A DNA stretch of 64,000 nt from Bacillus sp. FJAT-22090 (GCF_007676755.1 NZ_VEBK01000005.1:1-64000), one strand, 5' to 3'. Positions 46,812-57,821 are shown, counted from the first letter of the stretch. The notes: generated from the sequence alone by a model not told the origin. A program made the numbers and translations.

Positions 46812-47972
46812 GTATGATTGGTTGTTGCGAAGTAAATATAATGCTTTATCGAGCATTTGTTTATTTTTCTCTGTTATTTCGGCCTTACGAGGAATCGGTT
46901 CATATAATGGATTCGGATCCATCCAAGTAGGGATAAATGGGACTGGAGACTCCGGTGACCAGCGATCAAGCCATGCTTTTGGCAAATTGCCTTCTGGAGT
47001 GTTCACGTCGTTCATCTCCATCCAAAGAAGGGACCAAGCACGCGGAACTACTCTCCAAATATCATAACCACCACCGCCTACAGCAATCCATTTTCCACCA
47101 CAATACTGGTGAGCGAGCTCATGAGCAAGCTTGGGAATCTCACGATAAATATTCATCGTTCCATACAAGTGGGTTAATGGATCAAAATAATGAGCATCTG
47201 CACCGTTTTGACTCAAAATAACATCTGGCTTGAAAGATTCGATTATTTCACGAAATGCTGTACGGTAAATATCTAAGAAAGATTCATCTTCCGTAAATGC
47301 ATCTAGTGGAAAATTGAAAGAAGTACCATAACCTTCTCCAGTTCCTCTTTCTGTTATGCTCCCAGTGCCAGGAAATAAGTACCGTCCGGTTTCATGAATA
47401 GAAATAGTGCAGACATTGGGATCTTCGTAAAAACTCCATTGTACGCCATCTCCGTGATGTGCATCAGTGTCAATATATAAAACCCTGGCATTATATTTTT
47501 GTTGCATATATTTGATCGCGACCGAGCTATCATTATAAACACAAAATCCGGAGGCTCGTCCTTTAAACCCGTGGTGGAGGCCTCCACCTAAGTTAAGTGC
47601 ATGTAATGATTTGCCCTCCATTACATGATCAACAGCAGTTAATGTACCACCTACCAGACTGGCGCTCGCTTCATGCATTCCTGGGAAAATGGGGGTATCT
47701 TCTGTTCCGATACCGTAACTTTCATAGCTAGTTGTATCTCCAGTTTCTAAGCTCGCTTTTTTTACAATTTCAATATATCCGGGATCATGTGCTAAACTTA
47801 GTTCTTCATCTGTTGCTGCTCGTGGTGCAACTATATCCGATAATGATAATGCGTTCATTTCATTCAAAAGATCGACCGTTAAAGTTAAACGTTTCTGATT
47901 GAAAGGATGGGTATCAGAAAATTTATAGCCTAACTGGTCCTCTGAAAACACAAATACAGCATTTTGTTTCAT
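46797..47972 (-). CDS. acuC: Protein deacetylase AcuC (histone deacetylase superfamily)
   Basis: 391 residues. The zinc-dependent HDAC core is intact: LGGGLHHG, DTDAHHGDGVQWSFY, and the ligand region NGADAHYFDPLTHL. In B. subtilis it deacetylates AcsA and so reactivates it. ATG 47972 overlaps the acuB stop as ATGA, indicating coupling; a longer frame to 47999 has no better site. Third gene of the acuABC unit. Confidence 0.95.
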   Translation of the reverse strand: MKQNAVFVFSEDQLGYKFSDTHPFNQKRLTLTVDLLNEMNALSLSDIVAPRAATDEELSLAHDPGYIEIVKKASLETGDTTSYESYGIGTEDTPIFPGMHEASASLVGGTLTAVDHVMEGKSLHALNLGGGLHHGFKGRASGFCVYNDSSVAIKYMQQKYNARVLYIDTDAHHGDGVQWSFYEDPNVCTISIHETGRYLFPGTGSITERGTGEGYGTSFNFPLDAFTEDESFLDIYRTAFREIIESFKPDVILSQNGADAHYFDPLTHLYGTMNIYREIPKLAHELAHQYCGGKWIAVGGGGYDIWRVVPRAWSLLWMEMNDVNTPEGNLPKAWLDRWSPESPVPFIPTWMDPNPLYEPIPRKAEITEKNKQMLDKALYLLRNNQSYKNHQ

Positions 47973-48616
47973 AGGGTCATTCCCGGGTGGTTTGGCCATA
48001 AGACATCAAATCCTTCAGCCCTAATCGCTTCTATTAGCTTAAGTGGATTCATTGTTTTCACTCGAAGAACTAATACTTTATAATCATCATCTATTTTATC
48101 GGGATATACTAGCACGCTTAATACATTCATTTTTTGCTCGTAAAACACTTTAGATATTTCGAATAATACCCCAGGCTTATTTGGTACACGGACTTCAATT
48201 TGAGAACCTGGCTGATGGGAACCCGTTAGTTCAATAAATTTATACAGTAAATCCGACTCAGTAATCATTCCTACTAGTTTTCCTTGCGACACAATAGGCA
48301 AACAACCAATTCGATTATCATAAAAGATACTAGCCGTTTCCTCTAGAAAATCTAAAGGATGACCAACAATCGGGTTTTTCGTCATAATCTTTTCTAAAGG
48401 CAATGCAAAAATTTCAGGGGAGGAACTATTTAAAAGTGTTGATGGAGTTGCCTCTTTTAAATCTCGATCGGTTACGACTCCTAAAATTTCTGATTCTGGT
48501 CCTATAATTGGAATATGGCGTATTCGTTTTTCTCTTAAAAGCTGTAATGCATCATTAATCGTATGCATAGGTGTTAAAGTAGGAACGGAGGTATTCATAA
48601 TTTCCTCTATAAGCAT
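47969..48616 (-). CDS. acuB: AcuB (CBS-domain and ACT-domain protein)
   Basis: 215 residues. Two CBS domains (about 1-60 and 75-135: MNTSVPTLTPMHTINDALQLL and MTKNPIVGHPLDFLEETASIF) precede an ACT domain (VRVPNKPGVLFEISKVFYEQ). CBS domains bind adenine nucleotides in many proteins, so a sensing role is plausible but unproven. Start placed at ATG 48616 by alignment with B. subtilis AcuB; ATG 48622 is in frame and has AGGAG closer. Middle gene of acuABC. Confidence 0.92.
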   Translation of the reverse strand: MLIEEIMNTSVPTLTPMHTINDALQLLREKRIRHIPIIGPESEILGVVTDRDLKEATPSTLLNSSSPEIFALPLEKIMTKNPIVGHPLDFLEETASIFYDNRIGCLPIVSQGKLVGMITESDLLYKFIELTGSHQPGSQIEVRVPNKPGVLFEISKVFYEQKMNVLSVLVYPDKIDDDYKVLVLRVKTMNPLKLIEAIRAEGFDVLWPNHPGMTL

Positions 48617-48676
48617 ATACATAAGCTCCTTTATAAAAAGATAGATTCACTTTTCAATAAACAATAGAAGTTCTAT

Positions 48677-49309
48677 TTAATACATAAACCGATTCATAAA
48701 TCGCAGCTGATCAAATTGTTGGATAGAATCAGGGCTTACTCTGCTCCCTATTTTAGCCATTAAACAATTAGCGGGATGCGAACTAATCTCTGGGTCATCC
48801 GTTGCAAAATATTCCAGTCCGCCAGCTTGCATCATCTTCTCCATCACTTTCCGGTACTCCCATACATTTAAGCCAGTTCCTTTTAGATCCCAGTGCCAGT
48901 AATACTCAGTTGTAATTGTTATATAATCTTCCATAGCATCATCCATCATAGAAACACGTAACAAATTCTTCCCAACACCGGTTCCTCGGAATTTTGGAAT
49001 TACTTCTATAGCGCCCAGCTCTATTAAGTTTTCCATATTTCCTTGTGACCATCTTTCTAATGGATCGGGATGAAGAAACGTACAATATCCAACAATGGTA
49101 TGTTGATCTCGTACGATAATAATCCTTCCTTCGGGTAATTTGGCAATTTCGATAATTGCTTTATGTTGCATTTCAGGAATTCGAAAAGCTACTAAATCTT
49201 CATGAAATTCTAATTCTGCTATTACCTCCGAAGGAACAGGACCTTCAATAATGATGGGACCGAATTTTGTTTCTATCTCCACCATATTATACTTTTTTTC
49301 ATGTATCAC
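48677..49309 (-). CDS. acuA: Protein acetyltransferase AcuA (GNAT family)
   Basis: 210 residues, identical in length to B. subtilis AcuA. The GNAT acetyl-CoA loop is visible around EVIPKFRGTGVGKNLLRV. In B. subtilis it acetylates a lysine of AcsA and inactivates it. The start is GTG 49309 with AGGTGG upstream. First gene of acuABC, divergent from acsA, so the modifier and its target share one intergenic region. Confidence 0.94.
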   Translation of the reverse strand: MIHEKKYNMVEIETKFGPIIIEGPVPSEVIAELEFHEDLVAFRIPEMQHKAIIEIAKLPEGRIIIVRDQHTIVGYCTFLHPDPLERWSQGNMENLIELGAIEVIPKFRGTGVGKNLLRVSMMDDAMEDYITITTEYYWHWDLKGTGLNVWEYRKVMEKMMQAGGLEYFATDDPEISSHPANCLMAKIGSRVSPDSIQQFDQLRFMNRFMY

Positions 49310-49412
49310 GAATTCACCACCTATATAAAATAAAAGCAATTGATACTATTATACACGATTTTTAATGTTGTTCTTCTTTAAATATAACGAAACATTCTCA
49401 AAAATAAAAAGA

Positions 49413-49443
49413 TTGGCAAAAGTATTGTGAAGTATTGTAGAAT
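49413..49443 (+). promoter_or_regulatory. Possible acsA promoter
   Basis: TTGGCA (49413-49418) and TAGAAT (49438-49443) with a long 19-bp spacer. I see no cre site in 49340-49476, unlike B. subtilis. Confidence 0.4.
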
Positions 49444-49476
49444 AGAAGAGTATAGTTTTTAGAAAGGGTGAATAGG

Positions 49477-51195
49477 ATGAAAGTCGAAGTATTACCGGTA
49501 GTACAAGGGGATTATCAGCTCAAGGATTATGATGAAACCGTAAAATCGTTTCAATGGGAAGATGCTGAGAAAACTTTTTCTTGGTATAACACTGGGAAAG
49601 TAAATATGGCATATGAAGCTATTGATAGACATGCAGAATCCGATAAAAAGGATAAAGTAGCACTTTTTTATCAAGATGGGGATAGAAAAGAATCTTATAC
49701 GTATGTGGATATGAAAAACGCAACGAATAAGGCTGCAAATGTATACAAGAAACTTTCTAACTTAACAAAAGGCGATCGACTATTCATTTTTATGCCTAGA
49801 TCTCCAGAATTATATTTCTCTTTGTTAGGTGCGGTGAAAATGGGAGTCATTGTCGGACCTCTTTTTGAAGCATTTATGGAAGGAGCGGTATATGATCGTT
49901 TGTTAGATAGTGAAGCAAAGGCTATCGTTACAACACCTGATTTATTAAGTAGGGTTCCTTTAGATAAATTACCAAATTTAGAGACCGTTTTTTTAGTAGG
50001 AGATAACATAGAAGAAACAGAAAAGTTTATTGATTTTAAAAAAGCATTACATAATGCTTCGGATGCTTTTGACATTGAGTGGGTCGATAAGGAAGATGGA
50101 TTAATCCTGCATTATACGTCTGGATCCACTGGAAAGCCTAAAGGAATATTGCATGTACATTACGCGATGGTGCAACAATACCAATCGATGAAATGGGTAA
50201 TGGATATTCGGGAAGATGATACTTTTTGGTGTACTGCCGATCCAGGCTGGGTAACCGGGACCTCTTATGGAATCTTTGGACCTTGGTTGGCCGGTGCAAC
50301 TACACTTGTCGTAGGAGGACGCTTTTCACCAGATGCTTGGTATCAAGCGATTGAAGATTATAAAGTAACCGTGTGGTATAGTGCTCCTACAGCATTTCGT
50401 ATGTTAATGGGGGCGGGAGATGCCGTAGTGAAAAAACATGATTTATCCTCACTTCGTCACATTTTATCCGTAGGCGAGCCACTTAACCCGGAAGTTGTCA
50501 AATGGGGAATGCAAGTATTCCATTTGCGTATCCATGATACTTGGTGGATGACCGAAACAGGAGCTCTTATGATTTGTAACTTTGGCTGTTTGCCTATCAA
50601 ACCGGGATCTATGGGGAAACCACTACCAGGTATAGAAGCAGCAATTATTGACAATCAAGGAAATGTCGTTCCTCCATTTACAATGGGGAACCTTGCGATT
50701 AAAAAAGGATGGCCATCTATGATGCGCCAAATTTGGAACAATAAAGAAAAGTATGAATCTAGCTTTATGAATGATGAGTGGTATTTTTCCGGAGATTCTG
50801 CTTATATGGATGATGAAGGGTATTTCTGGTTCCAAGGCCGTGTAGATGATGTTATTATGACATCTGGCGAACGGGTAGGACCATTTGAGGTGGAAAGCAA
50901 ATTACTAGAGCATCCTGCTATTTTAGAAGCAGGAGTAATTGGAAAACCAGATCCTGTGCGAGGGGAGATTATTAAAGCATTTGTTGCCCTAAATGAGGGA
51001 TATGAGCCTTCAGAAGAGTTAATATCGGATATCCAACAATTCGTGAAAAAGGGACTTGCAGCACATGCGGCACCAAGAGAAATTGAATTTAAAGATAAGC
51101 TTCCGAAAACTAGAAGCGGTAAAATAATGCGTCGTGTTTTAAAAGCGTGGGAATTAAAATTGCCAACAGGTGATTTATCTACAATGGAAGATTAA
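49477..51195 (+). CDS. acsA: Acetyl-CoA synthetase
   Basis: 572 residues, the same as B. subtilis AcsA. AMP-forming ligase motifs: LHYTSGSTGKPKG, WWMTETG, YFSGDSAYMD and the C-terminal PKTRSGKIMRR. Counting from ATG 49477, the conserved lysine of SGK is residue 549, exactly the acetylation site known in B. subtilis. A GTG at 49468 is in frame but overlaps the ribosome site AAAGGGTG. Divergent from acuABC, whose products switch it off and on. Confidence 0.97.
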   Translation: MKVEVLPVVQGDYQLKDYDETVKSFQWEDAEKTFSWYNTGKVNMAYEAIDRHAESDKKDKVALFYQDGDRKESYTYVDMKNATNKAANVYKKLSNLTKGDRLFIFMPRSPELYFSLLGAVKMGVIVGPLFEAFMEGAVYDRLLDSEAKAIVTTPDLLSRVPLDKLPNLETVFLVGDNIEETEKFIDFKKALHNASDAFDIEWVDKEDGLILHYTSGSTGKPKGILHVHYAMVQQYQSMKWVMDIREDDTFWCTADPGWVTGTSYGIFGPWLAGATTLVVGGRFSPDAWYQAIEDYKVTVWYSAPTAFRMLMGAGDAVVKKHDLSSLRHILSVGEPLNPEVVKWGMQVFHLRIHDTWWMTETGALMICNFGCLPIKPGSMGKPLPGIEAAIIDNQGNVVPPFTMGNLAIKKGWPSMMRQIWNNKEKYESSFMNDEWYFSGDSAYMDDEGYFWFQGRVDDVIMTSGERVGPFEVESKLLEHPAILEAGVIGKPDPVRGEIIKAFVALNEGYEPSEELISDIQQFVKKGLAAHAAPREIEFKDKLPKTRSGKIMRRVLKAWELKLPTGDLSTMED

Positions 51196-51216
51196 ATGAT
51201 TGAATAATTAAATATA

Positions 51217-51260
51217 AGAAAGCCATGGCAACCTGATTTGTAGGTCGCCATGGCTTTCTC
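51217..51260. terminator. Terminator between acsA and the PBP gene
   Basis: AGAAAGCCATGGC and GCCATGGCTTTCT, both stem sides perfectly paired, between convergent genes. Confidence 0.92.
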
Positions 51261-51265
51261 ATTTA

Positions 51266-54169
51266 TTATGGAGTTGTGTCATCTGAATCTACTGGTGAAT
51301 CTCCATCATCTGTAGGAGGAGTAGTCGTTTCATCGTCTATCGTTTCCCCGTCGCCATTATCTGGCGTAGTTGGTGGTGCAACTGGTAACTCAGGAGTTTG
51401 ATCTTCTAAAGAAACAACATTCGAAGCACCTGATTGTAAACCAGTGATGTCTACGGATACAATAATATATTGACCAGGCCCATTGATTGTGTAGCTATAG
51501 CTTTCTGCTTCTGCCTTAGTAGCAAGGAGTACTCGCTGACCATTTACAACTTGGAACACACGATACCCTACAACATCCGAAGAGGCTGATTTAGACCATG
51601 TCAGTACATTTCCAGACAATGTGGCATTTACGGTCGCAGGTGGACTTCCATCCGCCTTGAATACTTCCTCTGATACGACATTGCCGCCAAATGAAGAATT
51701 CTCAGGGAAAAGCTTACTTGCATTTCCACCGAATCGACCAAGCATTCGAGTGATAAAGTCTTCGTTTACACCGTATCCACCTCCAACAACAAACTCGGAA
51801 GGAGTGGAATCGAGTGCTCGATATCTATTACCATTGATTACTACATAAGAAGACGATATTAGACTGTCATCTTTGGCAGTTGGTAACATAGCTGCTGCAT
51901 TAAACAGATCTGATGTTACTAGTCCTGCTTGTGCACAAGCTTCAGAAGGAGCTAATCCGGAAATTCCACAAAAAGATTTTGTAACTACTCCTTTCGGAAC
52001 AGGAAAAGGATTAGGTGCATCAATTAATTCTGGAGACACGTCGTACATGGCATTCATCATATTAGACCATAGCATATTGACGCGCACACTTGGATGATTA
52101 TAACGATTGTTCATATAAAATAGCGATTTAGTATTATCGTCGTAACCGAGCCAAACCCCAAGAGAAACATTCGGATTATAACCTACAAGCCATGAGTCAT
52201 TATGATTTTGAGTAGTACCGGTTTTAGCCGCGAAATCAGATTTAAATTTAAGACGAGAGTTTGCCAACTTCGCTGTACCGCCAGATAAGACGTCTCGTAA
52301 CATATCAGTAATGATATAGGAAGTAGCTGGACTAAATACTTGTACAGGTTCGATTTCATGTTGATAAATAACATTGCCTCTAACGTCTTCAATTTTTTCA
52401 ATCATATATGCATCGATAAACTGCCCATTATTTGCAAATGTACCAAATGCATTTGTGTTTTCTTCTACTGTAGCGCCATTAGTCATCCCACCGATGGATA
52501 GGGCATGATTTGCATATTCATTATCTTCAATATGTTCAAAGCCCATTTTCATTAGGAAATCTGTCGGTTTTCGATCCATGATCAAATCATATAATCGAAT
52601 CGTTGATAAGTTTTGAGACGTCATGAGAGCACTGCGAGCTGAAATGATTCCTTTTTCCTGCGAAATAGTATAGTTTGCTGGTGATTTTGCCCATGTCGTA
52701 CCTTTCAAGTTTTCTAATTTAATATCGACGACAGGACTTCCGGCCCCAATGACTCCATATTCAATTGCAGGAGCGTATACTAGCAAAGGCTTCATCGTTG
52801 AACCAATTGGTCGAACTGCTTGTGTGGCATGATTATATTGTTCTAAATTGTAATCTCGTCCACCTAAAAACGATAATATCTTACCAGTTCCATTCTCAAT
52901 TAACATACTCCCAACTTGAACAGGGAGATCTTTTGTAATCATTTCTCCAGTGTTTGGATCCTTCACTTCTTTTGTAAAAGTATGTCCATAATATTCAAAT
53001 TCATCTTTTACTTGTAACATTTTTTCAAACATTTCTCTATTAATCGTTGTATGAATTCGATATCCATCCGTTCTAATAGATCGTTCAGCTATAATATTAT
53101 ACTTCTCGTATAACTTAGGTTCGTTTGCAAGTCTTTCTGGATCTACTCCATCAGCACTTGCCAATTGCTTACTTAAAATATCTTTTACACGGTTTTCAAT
53201 CTCGTGTGTTAACCAAGGATATTTCTCTTCTGCTACTACTTCAGGCTCTCTAAAATCCTGCGTAATATCATAACTTACTGCAGAGTCATATTCTTCTTTC
53301 GTAATATAACCAGTTTCTTTCATACGATATAAAACAGTTTTCATCCGCTCAATGCCCGGCTGTAACGCTTCCCCTTCTTTTCTTTCTCCACCTTGTCTAA
53401 AAGGGGTATAAGCAAAAGGTGCTTGGGGAATACCTGCAATATAGGCTGCTTGAGGCAATGTAAGATCCTTTGCTTTAACGTTAAAGATACCATTTGCTGC
53501 AGTTTCAATACCGGCAATATTTCTTCCATTAGCATTTCTTCCATATGGGATAATATTTAGGTATGCTTCTAATACTTCGTCTTTTGTCATGAAATGTTCT
53601 AAGCGCATTGCTAAAAGTATTTCTTTTGCTTTACGTTCATAGGATACTTCATTCGTTAATATTTGGTTTTTTATCAATTGTTGAGTTAAAGTCGATCCGC
53701 CAGTTTGTGTATCAGAATTTGTAACATCTTGGAGTAAACCACGGATTATTGCTTTTGGTACAATACCGTTATGTACTTTAAAATATTCATCTTCTGTTGC
53801 CAAAACGGCATCTATTACAAATGGGGAAACCGAAGCAAGCTTTGTTTCTGTTCTTTCAAGATCGGTTCTTAGTTTGCCTAAATATACCTCCCCGGCAAAA
53901 TAGATTTCGGATGTTTCTTCATAATTCAGTACGTTTGCCCTCATTTCATCTTTACTTCGAAGAGGCTCTTCTTTCACGAGAGAAGCAAAGTAACCAGCAC
54001 CAACGGAAGCGGCAAACACTCCTAGAGCAAGGAATATTACGAAAAATAATAAGCATAAGTTCCATAGAACACTAGAGGAAATTCGTAATCCTTTTGCCCA
54101 TGTGGTGGACTGCCAGGCATTCATTTTTTCTTTATAAAATTGGATTTTCTCTATCCATTTCTTCATCAA
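51266..54169 (-). CDS. Class A penicillin-binding protein (PBP1A type) with C-terminal FN3-like domain
   Basis: 967 residues. One N-terminal membrane segment (SSVLWNLCLLFFVIFLALGVF) precedes a GT51 glycosyltransferase (ATEDEYFKVHNGI, GGSTLTQQLIKN) and a transpeptidase with SxxK at GSTMKPL (serine about 457), SQN, and KTGTTQN. After about residue 850 comes a fibronectin-III-like unit (PATVNATLSGNVLTWSKSAS) and a disordered acidic tail rich in D, T and P. The tail is probably extracellular and wall exposed. Starts TTG 54169 and ATG 54166 are both compatible with GGAGG. Similar to PonA, but position beside tyrS differs. Confidence 0.93.
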   Translation of the reverse strand: MMKKWIEKIQFYKEKMNAWQSTTWAKGLRISSSVLWNLCLLFFVIFLALGVFAASVGAGYFASLVKEEPLRSKDEMRANVLNYEETSEIYFAGEVYLGKLRTDLERTETKLASVSPFVIDAVLATEDEYFKVHNGIVPKAIIRGLLQDVTNSDTQTGGSTLTQQLIKNQILTNEVSYERKAKEILLAMRLEHFMTKDEVLEAYLNIIPYGRNANGRNIAGIETAANGIFNVKAKDLTLPQAAYIAGIPQAPFAYTPFRQGGERKEGEALQPGIERMKTVLYRMKETGYITKEEYDSAVSYDITQDFREPEVVAEEKYPWLTHEIENRVKDILSKQLASADGVDPERLANEPKLYEKYNIIAERSIRTDGYRIHTTINREMFEKMLQVKDEFEYYGHTFTKEVKDPNTGEMITKDLPVQVGSMLIENGTGKILSFLGGRDYNLEQYNHATQAVRPIGSTMKPLLVYAPAIEYGVIGAGSPVVDIKLENLKGTTWAKSPANYTISQEKGIISARSALMTSQNLSTIRLYDLIMDRKPTDFLMKMGFEHIEDNEYANHALSIGGMTNGATVEENTNAFGTFANNGQFIDAYMIEKIEDVRGNVIYQHEIEPVQVFSPATSYIITDMLRDVLSGGTAKLANSRLKFKSDFAAKTGTTQNHNDSWLVGYNPNVSLGVWLGYDDNTKSLFYMNNRYNHPSVRVNMLWSNMMNAMYDVSPELIDAPNPFPVPKGVVTKSFCGISGLAPSEACAQAGLVTSDLFNAAAMLPTAKDDSLISSSYVVINGNRYRALDSTPSEFVVGGGYGVNEDFITRMLGRFGGNASKLFPENSSFGGNVVSEEVFKADGSPPATVNATLSGNVLTWSKSASSDVVGYRVFQVVNGQRVLLATKAEAESYSYTINGPGQYIIVSVDITGLQSGASNVVSLEDQTPELPVAPPTTPDNGDGETIDDETTTPPTDDGDSPVDSDDTTP

Positions 54170-54230
54170 TTATTCTACCTCCAAATCAAGGATTATTATA
54201 CCATAATCGTTTATCATTAGACGATAGTTA

Positions 54231-54258
54231 TTGACATACGTTTTAGAATGGGTAAAAT
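54231..54258 (+). promoter_or_regulatory. Sigma-A promoter of the tyrS leader
   Basis: TTGACA (54231-54236), a 16-bp spacer and TAAAAT (54253-54258). Confidence 0.7.
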
Positions 54259-54279
54259 AGATATATATTTTAACGTAGA

Positions 54280-55777
<1,498 letters not shown>

Positions 55778-55793
55778 AATAGGATTAACGAGA

Positions 55794-55825
55794 AAAGAGA
55801 TGCTGGTCATAACCAGCATCTCTTT
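55794..55825 (+). terminator. Terminator of tyrS
   Basis: AAAGAGATGCTGGT, CATA loop, ACCAGCATCTCTTT. Very stable. Confidence 0.92.
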
Positions 55826-55854
55826 AATAATCGTATTAAAACTATATCATGTAC

Positions 55855-56019
55855 TTAGAATCCTCCTCTTTCATCTACATGGTGATTATTCTGACCGTCT
55901 TTTACTTGAAGTTTTTTCTTTTCATTATCTGTTAGCTTTTGATACTCAGTAAAATTCGAACTGACATGGTTTGTATTCATTTTTTTATTTACTGAGTTAT
56001 TCGATTTCTTATTATTCAT
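55855..56019 (-). CDS. Small hydrophilic protein, 54 residues, unknown
   Basis: A short reading frame starting at ATG 56019 with a textbook AGGAGG 8 nt upstream. The product begins MNNKKSNNSVNKKMNTN and ends HHVDERGGF; it is rich in Asn and Lys, with no hydrophobic segment. The coding sequence is clean and flanked by the tyrS terminator. The composition recalls small acid-soluble spore proteins, and a weak TGATTA...CACTATA pair resembling a sporulation promoter lies upstream, but I cannot assign a family. Nothing else is recognised in the rest of 55826-56240. Confidence 0.6.
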   Translation of the reverse strand: MNNKKSNNSVNKKMNTNHVSSNFTEYQKLTDNEKKKLQVKDGQNNHHVDERGGF

Positions 56020-56240
56020 ACGAGTTTCCTCCTAATTTTCCGTATTTCAATATATAGTGTTTACCTTTCATTTTAAAATAATCATGAAATTATTAAGAAA
56101 ATAAAAATAATAGGTAAAATTAGATGATAAACAACTGTAAAATAGTATAGAATAATAAAAGGAAGCAAACTTTCAACAAGATATACATATATTATATTAT
56201 TTTTTGAGGATTAATTATTTGGATCAAGGGGCTGGGCGTA

Positions 56241-56489
56241 ATGGCTACAAATAAATATGTGCTAGATCGATTTGACGACTTTTTTGTTATTTTGTTTGAA
56301 AAAAATAACAAGACGAAAAAGTTGGTTATTTTAAAAGATAAGTTTACGGTAGAGGCAAAAATAGGGGATTTAATAGAAATTCATATTAACGAGGATAAAT
56401 CAGGCTATGATTTCACTATATTGAAAGAGGAAACGAATAATACCAAACAAAGACTATTGGATTTGATAGAAGGTATGAAAAAGAATTAA
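56241..56489 (+). CDS. DUF3006-like small protein
   Basis: 82 residues. The pattern DRFDDFFVILFE, then KFTVEAKIGDLIEIHIN, and a C-terminal helix EETNNTKQRLLDLIEGM matches the general layout of DUF3006 proteins. AAGGGG precedes the ATG. A single gene; no function known to me. Confidence 0.75.
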   Translation: MATNKYVLDRFDDFFVILFEKNNKTKKLVILKDKFTVEAKIGDLIEIHINEDKSGYDFTILKEETNNTKQRLLDLIEGMKKN

Positions 56490-56571
56490 AGAAAAAAATG
56501 TCTTCGATTTCTTACTCTATGAATTAGTTATAGGATGTCGAATAGACAATCAGCATAAAATTGCCGAGAAA

Positions 56572-56599
56572 AGAGATAGAGGATATGACCTACATCTCT
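56572..56599 (+). terminator. Likely terminator of the DUF3006-like gene
   Basis: AGAGAT...AGG paired with CCT...ATCTCT around ATATGA. The flanking GAGAAAAGAGAT is shared with the tyrS terminator, suggesting a duplicated hairpin. Confidence 0.6.
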
Positions 56600-56661
56600 C
56601 TAAAATGATAGATGCAGCTTTTTAAACATATGGGGCTGGGCTTTTCTCTCAATACCGAAAG

Positions 56662-56712
56662 AAACACCTCCGGATATCTACTTTGAAAATAAGTAGTTAG
56701 CCGGAGGTGTTT
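56662..56712. other. Strong isolated palindrome upstream of rpsD end
   Basis: AAACACCTCCGG (56662-56673) and CCGGAGGTGTTT (56701-56712), with an inner CTACTT/AAGTAG pair. It is a near-perfect two-part stem in a 357-base stretch (56490-56846) that otherwise holds only terminators. No gene uses it obviously. Confidence 0.6.
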
Positions 56713-56774
56713 TAGTGTGGAAAAATAAGGTCCTTGTATAAAGCGATCAGCATGTATTGGTTCCTAAAAATAAT

Positions 56775-56816
56775 AAAAACCCTTAGAAAAGTTGAAATAA
56801 CAACAATTCTAAGGGC
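56775..56816 (-). terminator. Terminator of rpsD
   Basis: Minus strand: AGCCCTTAGAATTGTTG...CAACTTTTCTAAGGG followed by a T-run. Confidence 0.88.
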
Positions 56817-56846
56817 TTCTTTAGAAGGGTATACTACCCAACAGAA

Positions 56847-57449
56847 TTAACGAGAGTAGAACTCAACGATTAGAGCTTCGTTAATTTCAGCTGATAATTC
56901 ACTACGTTCTGGAAGACGAACGAAAGTACCAGCTTTTTTGTCAGCGTCAAAAGTTAAATATTCTGGAACGAAGTTGTTTACTTCGATTGATTCATTTACA
57001 ACGTCTAGGTTTTGAGACTTTTCACGAAGAGAAATTTCTTGACCTGGTTTTACGCTGAATGAAGGAATATCAACACGTTTACCATCGACCATAACGTGAC
57101 CGTGGTTAACTAATTGACGAGCTCCACGACGAGTACGAGCAAGACCTAAACGGTAAACAACGTTATCAAGGCGAGTTTCAAGAAGAATCATGAAGTTTTC
57201 ACCATGTTTACCTTGCATTTTGCCAGCTTTGTCAAAAAGAGTACGGAATTGACGTTCGTTAACACCATAAGTGTGACGAAGTTTTTGTTTTTCTTGTAAT
57301 TGCATACCGTATTCTGTTAATTTTTTACGTTGGTTAGGACCGTGTTGTCCTGGTGCGTAAGGGCGTTTTTCTAATTCTTTACCAGTACCGCTTAGTGAAA
57401 TACCAAGACGACGTGATAATTTCCATGATGGACCTGTATAACGAGACAT
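56847..57449 (-). CDS. rpsD: 30S ribosomal protein S4
   Basis: 200 residues. Begins [19 protein letters not shown] as in B. subtilis S4. An S4 domain ([24 protein letters not shown]) binds 16S rRNA. ATG 57449 has AAGGAGGAG upstream; the longer frame to 57539 runs through the leader. Monocistronic with its own promoter, leader and terminator. Likely regulated by its own product through the leader. Confidence 0.97.
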   Translation of the reverse strand: MSRYTGPSWKLSRRLGISLSGTGKELEKRPYAPGQHGPNQRKKLTEYGMQLQEKQKLRHTYGVNERQFRTLFDKAGKMQGKHGENFMILLETRLDNVVYRLGLARTRRGARQLVNHGHVMVDGKRVDIPSFSVKPGQEISLREKSQNLDVVNESIEVNNFVPEYLTFDADKKAGTFVRLPERSELSAEINEALIVEFYSR

Positions 57450-57643
57450 GTAAGTCTCCTCCTTTATATTGGTTTTATTTTGTTGTAAAATAAGACCAGA
57501 TGTATTCAGACTAGCAGACATTTTGTTTTCATGTATCATCGCCCTAGCAGCCGAGGGTTACGGGATACACCATCTATTTACAAAAATAAGAGGAACAAAA
57601 TGAGCAATCTAGGCCATACAACTGCTGCATTTATTTTACACAA
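57450..57643 (-). promoter_or_regulatory. rpsD leader, candidate S4 autoregulatory RNA
   Basis: The long 5' leader of about 190 bases between the promoter and the rpsD start contains the stem CCCT...AGGG around GCTGCTCGG-type sequence near 57542-57558. S4 represses its own gene through such a leader in B. subtilis. Structure match was not computed. Confidence 0.6.
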
Positions 57644-57648
57644 ATTCG

Positions 57649-57677
57649 ATTGTATCTCTATTTGATAAGAAAGTCAA
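57649..57677 (-). promoter_or_regulatory. Sigma-A promoter of rpsD
   Basis: On the minus strand TTGACT (57677-57672), a 17-bp spacer and TACAAT (57654-57649). Confidence 0.8.
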
Positions 57678-57821
57678 TAAGATTCCTTTAAGCAAAGATT
57701 TTAAATGACATAAATTTGGAAAAAATATTTGACAAAACTAATGGAATATAGTCAAATTGAATTATAAGGAAAACGTGATAAAAGTATTACATTCACTCTT
57801 AGAAAGCTGAGAGGTGTACTA

